Of a DNA stretch of 41,121 nt, positions 27,247 through 36,677 are shown one piece after another. The notes under the pieces were generated by a model. The model had not been told where the DNA came from, searched no databases, and worked only from the letters and a program-made list of their open reading frames with translations. Each line of letters begins with the position of its first letter. The stretch's first letter is position 1. Both the position numbers and the translations under genes were made by a program. The stretch covers positions 1 to 41,121 of the forward strand of contig JACUUO010000007.1 in the NCBI GenBank assembly GCA_014859275.1, given 5' to 3'. This stretch comes from Actinomycetota bacterium (GTDB lineage: Bacteria; Actinomycetota; Aquicultoria; Aquicultorales; Aquicultoraceae).

Positions 27247-27966
27247 TTGGCATCAAAGATGTGGAGTGCTGTAAGTCTTATTATGGAGCTTAATCCGAGA
27301 AGGCGAAGAAAAGTTTTATTAGTAACCTTCGGGCTGATCTTAATAGCCATCATCCTCGCTCTTATTGCCCCGGAAGAAAAAACACTTGGAAGCTATATCA
27401 GGTTAATTTATGTCCATGCAGCGGTTATGTGGGTAGGTATGTTAATGCTTATCCTCTCCGGTTTACTGGCCTTGCTGTCTATAGTGCGTGCTCTCTTATC
27501 AAGAAGACCTAAGAATCCACTGGCTAAGGATGCTTTGGTTGATTGGTCCTCGGCTAGTCAATTGACCGCTATTCACTTCTGGCTGGCAAGTATTTCAATC
27601 GGCTCAATTGCGGCATACCTTACCTGGGGTAGTCATTTTTGGAGCATGGAACCCCGCCTTCATGTCACGCTTTTTATTCTTATCCTGTCGTTTGCCATTC
27701 ATAAGCTTGGTCAGATGGTATCGGATAAGCTAATGCGAGGGGTGCTCAATCTGAGTCTACCGGTTTCTGCCATATTATTGCTTACGGCGACCGGCAAACT
27801 TGTTCACCCAAACAGTGCCTTTGCCAGATCCGATTCTTTTGAGATAAAACTTTTTGCCGGCATAATCACACTGGTGTTTATCATTGTCGCGGTTAGTTCC
27901 ACGATGCTGTTTAGCGCTAAACTGCGGGGTCGCAGGGCTGAAGTGGGAATTGCAGGCCAAGAATGA
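27247..27966 (+). CDS. Divergent CcmC-like membrane protein (haem-handling superfamily)
   Basis: The 239-residue protein has about six hydrophobic segments that align with CcmC at 32672-33385. YVHAAVMWVG (H57) corresponds to YFHVPVAWVS (H50), and KLVHPNSAF (H187) to KPVHPVVFK (H180). The WWD core (WSVWWDWDPRL in CcmC) is replaced by WGSHFWSMEPRL. It therefore keeps both histidines that would ligate haem but not the tryptophan-rich haem-binding loop. A start at TTG 27247 is supported by AGGGGTG 7 nt upstream; ATG 27259 is possible. It precedes ccmE, which suggests a role in haem delivery, but function is inference. Confidence 0.7.
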   Translation: MASKMWSAVSLIMELNPRRRRKVLLVTFGLILIAIILALIAPEEKTLGSYIRLIYVHAAVMWVGMLMLILSGLLALLSIVRALLSRRPKNPLAKDALVDWSSASQLTAIHFWLASISIGSIAAYLTWGSHFWSMEPRLHVTLFILILSFAIHKLGQMVSDKLMRGVLNLSLPVSAILLLTATGKLVHPNSAFARSDSFEIKLFAGIITLVFIIVAVSSTMLFSAKLRGRRAEVGIAGQE

Positions 27967-28014
27967 GCGGGCATTTAATTGCTCCTTGAAGTATTATATA
28001 GTCAGGGTCTGTAG

Positions 28015-28043
28015 TTGACCTGATCAGCTTTTATACTTAGACT
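28015..28043 (+). promoter_or_regulatory. Possible sigma70-type promoter upstream of ccmE
   Basis: TTGACC (28015-28020), a 17-base spacer, and TAGACT (28038-28043). An ACTACA-ACC-TGTAGT dyad (28041-28055) overlaps the -10 region, and another TGTAGT occurs at 28010-28015. The position 74 bases upstream of the ccmE ATG is suitable, but a terminator-like hairpin lies between. Confidence 0.35.
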
Positions 28044-28068
28044 ACAACCTGTAGTAAGAAGTTTAACA

Positions 28069-28089
28069 CGGCCTCTTTGGCCGGTTTTT
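28069..28089 (+). terminator. Terminator or attenuator before ccmE
   Basis: CGGCC-TCTTT-GGCCG (28069-28083) is followed by GTTTTT. It ends the upstream CcmC-like transcript or, if transcription starts at the promoter-like site just upstream, could act as an attenuator for ccmEF. The stem is short (5 bp, GC only). Confidence 0.6.
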
Positions 28090-28116
28090 AAGACATATGA
28101 TTTGAGAGGAGATTAT

Positions 28117-28517
28117 ATGGCGGACAGTAGAAGTAAGAAGCGATTACTGGCGGTTACCGTTGTTCTTCTTGCTATTATCGGCTACATGATTTTTAGTTCC
28201 ACGGCTTCATCAATAGCCCATCATAAATCGGTAGGCGAGGTAATCAGCGATCCATCCCTTATCGGTAAGCCTGTCAAGGTTGGGGGAATGATTGCTGATG
28301 ATTCGGTTGTACGGGATGGCAATACGGCCACCTTTAAGATTTTCGACAAGGATGGTCAGCTCACCGTTGTTTACACCGGTCAGATTCCGAAACAGTTTGG
28401 CGGTGGGATAGAGGCAATCGTCGAAGGAAAGCTGGTATCGAAGGATAGGGTCGAATCAACGAGAATGATGACGAAGTGCCCGTCAAAATATAAAAAAGGA
28501 GTAAGGGAGGGGACTAA

Positions 28518-28521
<4 letters not shown>
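28117..28521 (+). CDS. ccmE: CcmE haem chaperone, CxxxY variant
   Basis: Periplasmic-side haem chaperone of System I cytochrome c maturation. The 134-residue protein has one N-terminal TM anchor (about 9-26) and the OB-fold with [19 protein letters not shown] and AIVEGKL. In the usual position of the haem-binding histidine it has TKCPSKY, so C121 and Y125 form the CxxxY motif known from archaeal, Desulfovibrio and some other CcmE proteins. Start ATG 28117 follows AGAGGAGA at 6 nt; the longer TTG frame at 28102 only includes the ribosome-binding site. The stop overlaps the ccmF start (ATGA). Confidence 0.93.
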
Positions 28522-30548
<2,027 letters not shown>

Positions 30549-31210
30549 ATTAGCTGTCAGCTGTCAGCAGGAAAGATTGATAGAAGAATAAAGATTTCAG
30601 TAATGCTTAATAAAGTAGATACTATGCTAACATTATCTACAAGTACTCTGTCAAACATGCTATGAGTTGTCATTCTGAGGCGAAGCCGAAGAATCTCAAA
30701 CTATGGATAAAGCAACAGTTGAGATTGCCACGTCGCTATCGCTGCTCGCAATGACACAGGGATTTTGCATTTCGATGCTTCGAGCTATTGACAGCTGTCA
30801 TCCTTGGCTTGCTCAGGACAGGTCTGAACAGAGCGTATGCGAAGTGAAGAATCTAAATACTATCGTCACTAATAAGGTGTTAGTTGATACAGAGGCATTC
30901 TAATACTTAAAAATTTAGAAAATACGATTTAGATCCTTCAGAGCCTTCGGCTCTTCAGGATGACAAATGGGAGCCTCCGGCTCTTTAAGGATGACAGATT
31001 GGTGAGTTGCAAAGTCCCGTGTGACAGGTTATAAGGCTTGCAATGACAGCAGTCAATGCAAGGCTGATGGAGTAGTCGAAGCTGGTGGCTATTTCCTGAG
31101 TAATCCCCATGCTATGAAGTAGCATCAGGAATTTAAAGCCATCAGCGGTCGGCGGTCAGCTACGAGCTGACAGCTGAAGGCTGAAGGCTAATTTTATTGG
31201 TGATTAATTA
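30549..31210. repeat. Repeat-filled gap between ccmF and ccmA
   Basis: There is no credible gene here. GCTGTCAGCTGTCAGC lies near 30552. A dispersed repeat ATTCTGAGGCGAAGCCGAAG with AATCTC spans 30673-30697. Segments shared with the far end of the window are at 30774-30801, 30881-30914 and 30931-30965. A hairpin GTCAGCT-ACG-AGCTGAC lies at about 31155-31171, followed by two GCTGAAG repeats. A 66-codon ORF at 30703-30903 consists of repeat sequence and is not a gene. The last bases carry the ccmA leader (GGTGAT before ATG). Confidence 0.75.
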
Positions 31211-31978
31211 ATGATAGAGCAGATAGTTGAGCTTGAAAAAAAAGAGGAGAAAAAGGATGGGCCGGGCGCAGTGCCAGAGATTGAGGTTAAAGGCCTCTCA
31301 AAATACTTCGGTAAGCGAAAGGTGCTCGACAACATCTCTTTTGAACTCAAAAAGGGCGGATTTCTCTCGCTGTTTGGCCCGAACGGGGCTGGCAAGACAA
31401 CCCTTGTAAAGATAATCGCAACCCTTATCGCACCGAGCGATGGTAGTATATCCGTATCGGGCCTAGATCCGGCAAAGGACTCGGCTGCCATAAGATCGAA
31501 GATCGGTCTCATATCTCATAATCCCCTGCTCTACCTGGATTTAAGCGCCGAGGAGAACCTCAAGTTCTATGGCACCATGTACGATGTCGAGTGTCTTGAT
31601 CAGCGGATTGATGAGCTGTTAGAGCGCGTCGAGCTAGATCATCGCCGCTACGACCTGGTGCGCACCTTTTCAAAGGGTATGACCCAGCGTTTAGCCATAG
31701 CACGTGCTCTTCTTCACAAGCCATCGGTGCTTTTCCTGGACGAGCCACACAGTGGCCTTGATCCACATGCGGTCGATATTTTCGAAGGCCTGCTTGATAG
31801 CATCAAAGAGGATCACACCTTCATAATGATCACCCATAACATTGAGCGCGGGATTGCGCTCTGTTCTAAGGCGATGATTTTATACAACGGCCAGATAGTC
31901 TTCTACCAGGATAAGGACGAACTCGATATCAAAATGTTTAAAAGTGTCTACCGCCAGAGGGTCAAGGGTGATTATTAG
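31211..31978 (+). CDS. ccmA: CcmA, ABC ATPase of haem export/maturation
   Basis: The 255-residue ATPase powers release of holo-CcmE from CcmC in System I. It has Walker A GPNGAGKTT (56-64), signature FSKGMTQRLAIARAL (153-157 replacing LSGGQ, typical of CcmA), Walker B VLFLDEP (173-179), D-loop SGLD (181-184) and the H-loop histidine H209 in MITHN. A charged extension of about 20 residues (EKKEEKKDG) precedes the domain. The stop is two bases before the ccmB GTG start, so ccmABCD form one transcript. Confidence 0.93.
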   Translation: MIEQIVELEKKEEKKDGPGAVPEIEVKGLSKYFGKRKVLDNISFELKKGGFLSLFGPNGAGKTTLVKIIATLIAPSDGSISVSGLDPAKDSAAIRSKIGLISHNPLLYLDLSAEENLKFYGTMYDVECLDQRIDELLERVELDHRRYDLVRTFSKGMTQRLAIARALLHKPSVLFLDEPHSGLDPHAVDIFEGLLDSIKEDHTFIMITHNIERGIALCSKAMILYNGQIVFYQDKDELDIKMFKSVYRQRVKGDY

Positions 31979-31980
31979 AA

Positions 31981-32667
31981 GTGTCGGGCGGTAAGCAGAT
32001 ACTGGCAATAATAAAGAAGGATATCATAGCGGAGCTTAGGACGAAGGAGATGGTTATCTCCATGCTCATCTTCGTCATCCTTGCCATGATTATTTTTAGC
32101 CAGGCTTTTAACGCTGCCGAAAAAAGCCTGGTGGAATTCGGCGGCGGTCTTCTGTGGGTAGCGTTTCTTTTTACCTCTATGCTTGGCCTAAACCGCTCTT
32201 TCGTGCATGAGAAAGATGAGGGCTGCCTCGAAGGATTACTCATGTCGCCGGTTGACCGCCCGCTCATCTTTTTCGGTAAGATGCTTGGCAACCTGATATT
32301 TCTAATGGTAGTTGAGGTTATCGCCATTCCGATATTTTTAGTTCTATTTGGGCTTAATATTGGCGCCAGCCTGATTGGTCCATTTGTGGCTGCTATTCTA
32401 TTGGGCAACATCGGCATATCAAGCGTCGGAACGCTTCTATCGACGATCTCAATAAACACGAAGACACGAGACTTAATGTTGCCGATCCTATTTCTTCCGA
32501 TCATCATCCCCCTCCTGATTGCTGCAGTCGGCGCAACGGGGGGCATCATATCAGGTGATAGAGAGCAGCTAGTATCAGCCTATGCAGCAATGCGGTTTAT
32601 GGCTGTCTATGATATAATATTCTTGCTGGTAGCGTATGCTCTCTACGATTTTGTTATAGGAGAGTGA
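31981..32667 (+). CDS. ccmB: CcmB, haem exporter membrane subunit
   Basis: The 228-residue protein has six hydrophobic segments, the standard layout of CcmB. Conserved parts include an N-terminal IIKKDIIAELRTKEM, then SFVHEKDEGCLEGLLMSPVD and the central PIFLVLFGL. It forms the ABC complex with CcmA, CcmC and CcmD in the cytoplasmic membrane. The GTG start is two bases after the ccmA stop, with GGGTGAT upstream. Length and gene order match System I operons. Confidence 0.92.
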   Translation: MSGGKQILAIIKKDIIAELRTKEMVISMLIFVILAMIIFSQAFNAAEKSLVEFGGGLLWVAFLFTSMLGLNRSFVHEKDEGCLEGLLMSPVDRPLIFFGKMLGNLIFLMVVEVIAIPIFLVLFGLNIGASLIGPFVAAILLGNIGISSVGTLLSTISINTKTRDLMLPILFLPIIIPLLIAAVGATGGIISGDREQLVSAYAAMRFMAVYDIIFLLVAYALYDFVIGE

Positions 32668-32671
32668 TTAT

Positions 32672-33385
32672 GTGAGAAAATCATCACTAATTCTGGCAAG
32701 CATCGGCACATTACTTCTTTTGACCGGTATATACCTTGCCTTTTTCGTTACGCCCGAGATAGTAGTAAGGATCGAGGGCGAGGAAGTGGCGCAGTTCAGC
32801 CAGAAGATCTTCTATTTCCATGTGCCGGTTGCTTGGGTATCCCTCTTATTCTTTATAATCGGTGGCATATTCGGCATAATGTTTCTAATAAAGTTTCTAA
32901 TAAAGAGAGAGCAGTCCTACGATCAAAAGGGTTATGCTGCCGTAGAAATCGGTTTTCTATTCGGCATACTTGTGATGATTACCGGAGTTTTGTGGACGAG
33001 GGCCGATTGGTCTGTATGGTGGGATTGGGATCCGAGACTGACGACCTATTTAATTCTCATGCTTGTATATGCCGGCTATTTCGCTCTTCGCTCGTCAGTT
33101 CAGGAAGATAGTACAAAAGCCCGCTTTAGCGCCGTATATGCAATAATCGCCGCAATCAATGTCCCGCTGACGTTTTGGGCTGGCAGGCTTGAGGCGCTAA
33201 AGCCGGTCCATCCTGTCGTTTTTAAAATTAGCGGTGCGTCTATGGAGGGGCCGATGCTGGCGGCGTTTTTGGTGTCAATGCTCGGCATGACGCTGTTTGC
33301 ATTCTCGCTGTTTCTAATGAGATTGGATTTGTTGCGGGCCAGTGAAGAGCTCGATTATCTGAAAGAACAGGTGGAGGTAGTATAA
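32672..33385 (+). CDS. ccmC: CcmC, haem-loading protein for CcmE
   Basis: The 237-residue protein has six TM segments and loads haem onto CcmE. The WWD motif is complete: ADWSVWWDWDPRLT (111-124). The two haem-ligand histidines are in YFHVPVAW (H50) and KPVHP (H180). GTG start follows GGAGAG four bases after ccmB. ccmD begins directly after its stop with no gap. This is the intact counterpart of the eroded paralog at 27247-27966. Confidence 0.95.
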   Translation: MRKSSLILASIGTLLLLTGIYLAFFVTPEIVVRIEGEEVAQFSQKIFYFHVPVAWVSLLFFIIGGIFGIMFLIKFLIKREQSYDQKGYAAVEIGFLFGILVMITGVLWTRADWSVWWDWDPRLTTYLILMLVYAGYFALRSSVQEDSTKARFSAVYAIIAAINVPLTFWAGRLEALKPVHPVVFKISGASMEGPMLAAFLVSMLGMTLFAFSLFLMRLDLLRASEELDYLKEQVEVV

Positions 33386-33544
33386 ATGGAGTTTAAAGAG
33401 GCCTGGCCGTTCGTTATCGGCGTATATATGGGTATCTGGGTGGTTCTCCTTATTTACGTAGTGATGGTGCAGAATAAGCTTTCTGGTGTTAAGAGAGAGC
33501 TTACCTTACTCGTTAAAGCATTGGAGAAAAGGGCAGGAAGTTAG
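33386..33544 (+). CDS. ccmD: CcmD-like small membrane protein
   Basis: A 52-codon gene begins on the base after the ccmC stop (TAAATG), and ccmC ends with GGAGGTAG, a good ribosome-binding site. The product MEFKEAWPFVIGVYMGIW continues into one hydrophobic segment (about 8-28) and a basic C-terminal helix (VKRELTLLVKALEKR). Size, topology (one TM, cytoplasmic coiled tail) and position directly after ccmC are those of CcmD, which stabilises CcmC-CcmE interaction. Too short for most ORF filters. Sequence conservation in this family is low, so the call rests on context and layout. Confidence 0.82.
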   Translation: MEFKEAWPFVIGVYMGIWVVLLIYVVMVQNKLSGVKRELTLLVKALEKRAGS

Positions 33545-33582
33545 ATGATTAACCCATTTGCCTCTGGCAGGGAGCGATTGGT

Positions 33583-34467
33583 TTGGAAAAATTAACCATC
33601 GTAATTTTTTGGTTGGCACTGGCGTGCGGCGTCGTTAGCAGCCTCGCGTATATTGGAAGCTTCGCGGCAAGGGCCGAGCGCCGGGTGCATACCTATACTG
33701 CACTTGGAGCGGCGCTCGGGTCCTTTGTTCTATTACTGGCGGTTATATTTATACGGGCCGGGAGCTTGGGAATCGCACAAACAGCGGGCCCGTTCACGAT
33801 GAGGGTAATTTTTGCGGCATTTCCCATAGGCGTCTTTCTCTTGATCGAATCGGTATATGCAGGAAGAAGTCCGAAGGTTAAAACGCTTGGCATGTTCGTT
33901 ATGCCGGTATCGGTATTATTGCAATTTTTAGCTTGGCACTCTTACAGCCTAACCGAGCCGCTTACAGAGCAGCTTAGGCATTACTGGGTCGGTATACACG
34001 TAACCTTTGCCGTCCTGGGCTACTCCTCGATGACCGTTGCGCTTGCGATAGCGATAGCGTATCTGCTTCAGGAAAGGCAGCTACGGGGGATGCGCAAAAA
34101 GAAGCTCGGAAAGATCTTTCGCAAACTCCCGTCACTCGAGACAGCCGATGTACTCTGCCATAGATCTATCACTTTTAGCTTTACCTTTTTAACCCTGGTT
34201 ATCGCAACTGGTGCTATCAGGGCTGAAATGCTGCCTGAATGGTCGCAATGGTACATGGATCCTAAGATACTGATGGCAGCAGCCACGTGGATAGTTTATG
34301 GATCCTACCTCTTTGCATGGTCAACTCTAGGGTGGCGGGGAAAGAGGGCCAATATCTTCGCAGTTCTTGGGTTTGCGGTAGCCGTTGCTACCTACTTAAT
34401 AGGAAATATCGGCTTTATAACTGAAATTATCCCGAGCATGCACAGGTATGGTGGGGGTCTTGGTTAA
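33583..34467 (+). CDS. hemX: HemX/CcsA-like membrane protein
   Basis: The 294-residue protein has eight or so hydrophobic segments and belongs to the cytochrome c assembly (CcsA/HemX) superfamily. The CcsA-type WWD motif is eroded to EWSQWYMDPK (219-228), keeping the W-x-x-W-x-x-DPK frame. H139 (GIHVTFAVLGY) remains as a candidate haem ligand. In Bacillus HemX sits in the hemAXCDBL operon and lowers the level of glutamyl-tRNA reductase; here it directly precedes the siroheme gene and hemA. The TTG start follows GGGAG at 8 nt. A true CcsA role seems unlikely because no CcsB is present. Confidence 0.78.
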   Translation: MEKLTIVIFWLALACGVVSSLAYIGSFAARAERRVHTYTALGAALGSFVLLLAVIFIRAGSLGIAQTAGPFTMRVIFAAFPIGVFLLIESVYAGRSPKVKTLGMFVMPVSVLLQFLAWHSYSLTEPLTEQLRHYWVGIHVTFAVLGYSSMTVALAIAIAYLLQERQLRGMRKKKLGKIFRKLPSLETADVLCHRSITFSFTFLTLVIATGAIRAEMLPEWSQWYMDPKILMAAATWIVYGSYLFAWSTLGWRGKRANIFAVLGFAVAVATYLIGNIGFITEIIPSMHRYGGGLG

Positions 34468-34470
34468 ATA

Positions 34471-35094
34471 ATGGCTTTTTATCCGCTCTATATGGATTTG
34501 GAGGGCAAGAAGTGTGTTGTAATCGGCGGTGGAGAAGTCGCCGAGAGAAAGGTCGCCTCGCTTTTGGAGTGTGGGGCGGATGTTGAAGTAATAAGCCAGG
34601 AGTTCACGCCGGGATTGATAAAGCTTGCCACGGAGGGCAAGTTGAAAATCAAAAACCGGGCGTATGGACCCGGCGACCTTAAAGGTGCGACTCTAGCCAT
34701 AGTTGCGACCGATAATAGTGCGGTAAACAAGGAAGCTTACCACGAGGCTAATGAAAACCAAATACCGGTCAATGTTGTAGATATGCCCGAGTTCTGCTCC
34801 TTCATCGTACCCTCGATTATTCGTCGAGGCGATCTCATTATCAGTATCTCAACAAGTGGAAGTTGCCCTGCCCTTGCAAAAAGCATTCGTAAGCAATTAC
34901 AACAAATATTTGGAGAGGAATATGCAGATTATTGTGAAGTTTTAAGGAAATTTCGCAGAGAAGTTGTCGATAAATATGATGAACCAGAGGAAAGAAGGAG
35001 GGCTTTAGATAGATTAATCAAGTCGGATGCCATTGATTTGGTAAGAGCACGTAAGGTTCAGGAGTTAGAGGAAAGAGTAATATCATGCATGTAA
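34471..35094 (+). CDS. Precorrin-2 dehydrogenase (CysG N-domain/SirC type)
   Basis: The 207-residue protein oxidises precorrin-2 to sirohydrochlorin with NAD+ and may chelate iron. The Rossmann loop is VVIGGGEVAERKVASLL (17-33). VATDNSAVN (78-86) and NVVDMPEFCSF (101-111) contain D104, at the position of the catalytic aspartate of CysG, and STSGSCPALAKSIR (128-141) follows. The methyltransferase needed upstream of it is supplied by the cobA-hemD fusion further down. It starts three bases after hemX and overlaps hemA by 10 bases, so hemX-sirC-hemA are translationally linked. Confidence 0.92.
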   Translation: MAFYPLYMDLEGKKCVVIGGGEVAERKVASLLECGADVEVISQEFTPGLIKLATEGKLKIKNRAYGPGDLKGATLAIVATDNSAVNKEAYHEANENQIPVNVVDMPEFCSFIVPSIIRRGDLIISISTSGSCPALAKSIRKQLQQIFGEEYADYCEVLRKFRREVVDKYDEPEERRRALDRLIKSDAIDLVRARKVQELEERVISCM

Positions 35095-36422
35095 TTGTCG
35101 CCGGGCTTAGTCACAAGACGGCCCCAGTTGAGATTAGGGAAAAGGTTACTTTTCCCGAGCAGGCATTGTCAGATTCCCTTCATGCGTTGATTGGATATCC
35201 CTACACTAATGAGGCGGTTATTCTATCCACCTGTAATCGGATGGAAATATACGTGGTCGCAAGCGACCCTGATAATGGGAGGGATAATATAATTCAATTT
35301 ATCAGCGATTACCATCAGCTAAACCGGAATGAGCTGGTAAACTACCTCTATTTTCATGAGGGTACAAGTGCAATCCATCATCTTTTCAGGGTTTCCTCAA
35401 GCCTTGATTCGATGGTTATTGGTGAAGCGCAGATACTTGGTCAGGTGAAGAACGCATATAATGCGGCCTTTGAATCTGACACCACCGCAACCATATTGAA
35501 CCGTCTCTTTCGCCATGCTCTGCTTGTTGGTAAAAGGGTTAGAACCGAGACAGAGATCGGCGAGAGCGCCGTCTCTATAAGCTACGCGGCGGTTGAGCTC
35601 GCCAAGAAAGTATTTGAGACGCTTAGCGGCCGAACGGTCATGTTGATTGGAGCTGGTGAGATGATAGAGCTCACCGCAACCCATCTTGTAAGTAATGGCG
35701 TTAATAAGGTCATTGTAACCAATAGAACTTTTGAGCGAGCTGAAGCCCTGGCGCAGAAGTTTAATGGCATGGCTGTTAGATTTAATGATTTTATCGACCA
35801 CATGGTTCATGCCGATATCATTATCAGTTCGACTGGTGCTCCACATCAGGTCGTTAGCAAAAGTCAAGTTACCCACGTTATGCATAAGAGGAGAAATAGG
35901 CCGATTTTCTTCATCGATATCGCGGTGCCGAGGGATATCGATCCCGACGTTGCAAACCTCTATAACGTATTCGCCTACGATATCGACGACCTTGATTCCG
36001 TTGTCCAGACCAACCTGGAAGAAAGGAAAAAGGCCGCCGAAATCGCTGAGGAGATAGTTGAAAATGAGGTTTATAGCTTCAGCTCGTGGCTTAGCTGTCT
36101 TGAGATTACGCCGACTATCGCCAGCTTGAAGCGCCGGGCTGAACAGATTAGAAAACAGGAACTGGAGAAGCACCTGCGAAAGCTTCCGAACTTGACGGAA
36201 TCCGAAATGAACACACTTAACTCGCTAACAAACGCAATTATAAATAAAATACTCCACAAGCCCATCATAAAAGCCAAGGAATGTGTGAATCGCAAAGATG
36301 GCTATCTTTATGTAGAATCATTAAGAGTGCTTTTTGGGCTCGAGGACGACGATAGACAGGCCGAAGATGCCCCCGGTTTCGTCACAAATCCTGAGCTTAA
36401 ATCAAAATTAATAGGTGATTGA
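35085..36422 (+). CDS. hemA: Glutamyl-tRNA reductase
   Basis: First committed enzyme of the C5 route: reduces glutamyl-tRNA(Glu) to glutamate-1-semialdehyde with NADPH. The 445-residue protein has VAGLSHKTAPVEIREK (5-20), the nucleophile C50 in ILSTCNRMEIY, SSLDSMVIGEAQILGQVKNA, and the NADPH-binding MLIGAGEMIELTATHL. The C-terminal dimerisation domain is present. The start ATG overlaps the upstream gene and follows GAGGAAAGAG. No hemL (the next enzyme) is in the window. A repeat-containing gap follows before hemC. Confidence 0.95.
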   Translation: MHVIVAGLSHKTAPVEIREKVTFPEQALSDSLHALIGYPYTNEAVILSTCNRMEIYVVASDPDNGRDNIIQFISDYHQLNRNELVNYLYFHEGTSAIHHLFRVSSSLDSMVIGEAQILGQVKNAYNAAFESDTTATILNRLFRHALLVGKRVRTETEIGESAVSISYAAVELAKKVFETLSGRTVMLIGAGEMIELTATHLVSNGVNKVIVTNRTFERAEALAQKFNGMAVRFNDFIDHMVHADIIISSTGAPHQVVSKSQVTHVMHKRRNRPIFFIDIAVPRDIDPDVANLYNVFAYDIDDLDSVVQTNLEERKKAAEIAEEIVENEVYSFSSWLSCLEITPTIASLKRRAEQIRKQELEKHLRKLPNLTESEMNTLNSLTNAIINKILHKPIIKAKECVNRKDGYLYVESLRVLFGLEDDDRQAEDAPGFVTNPELKSKLIGD

Positions 36423-36453
36423 TTTAAGGGAATGAGGGTGTTACACAATTACC

Positions 36454-36530
36454 TGTAGTTGCCCCATTTATGGGGCGCTCTTTAAGGACAAACGTTATGA
36501 TAAGCCCGCCCGATGAATCGGGCAACTGCA
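36454..36530. repeat. REP/MITE-like element between hemA and hemC
   Basis: A 77-bp element with near-perfect 10-bp terminal inverted repeats (TGTAGTTGCC and GGCAACTGCA) contains two hairpins: GCCCC-ATTTAT-GGGGC (36461-36476) and GCCCGA-TGAA-TCGGGC (36508-36523). No coding capacity. It looks like a bipartite REP-type element inserted in the hem operon leader. Confidence 0.7.
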
Positions 36531-36677
36531 CCTTATAAGGGAATCCTTAGGCTAGAAAATTATGCACCATTATAAATGAACATGGAAGTCAGGACATAAA
36601 TCAGCCATTAGCAAGAGATTACTCTAATATGCAAGCTGACTGCTGATAGCTAAATAGCTTTAATTAAAGGTGATTAA

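Noticed and set aside
30703-30903. 66-codon ORF between ccmF and ccmA
   Set aside because: It lies wholly within dispersed repeat sequence that recurs near 40862-40933 and has no ribosome-binding site or family features.
33583-34467. CcsA of System II
   Set aside because: No CcsB is present, the WWD motif is incomplete, and a full System I set is adjacent; the position before hemA fits HemX better.
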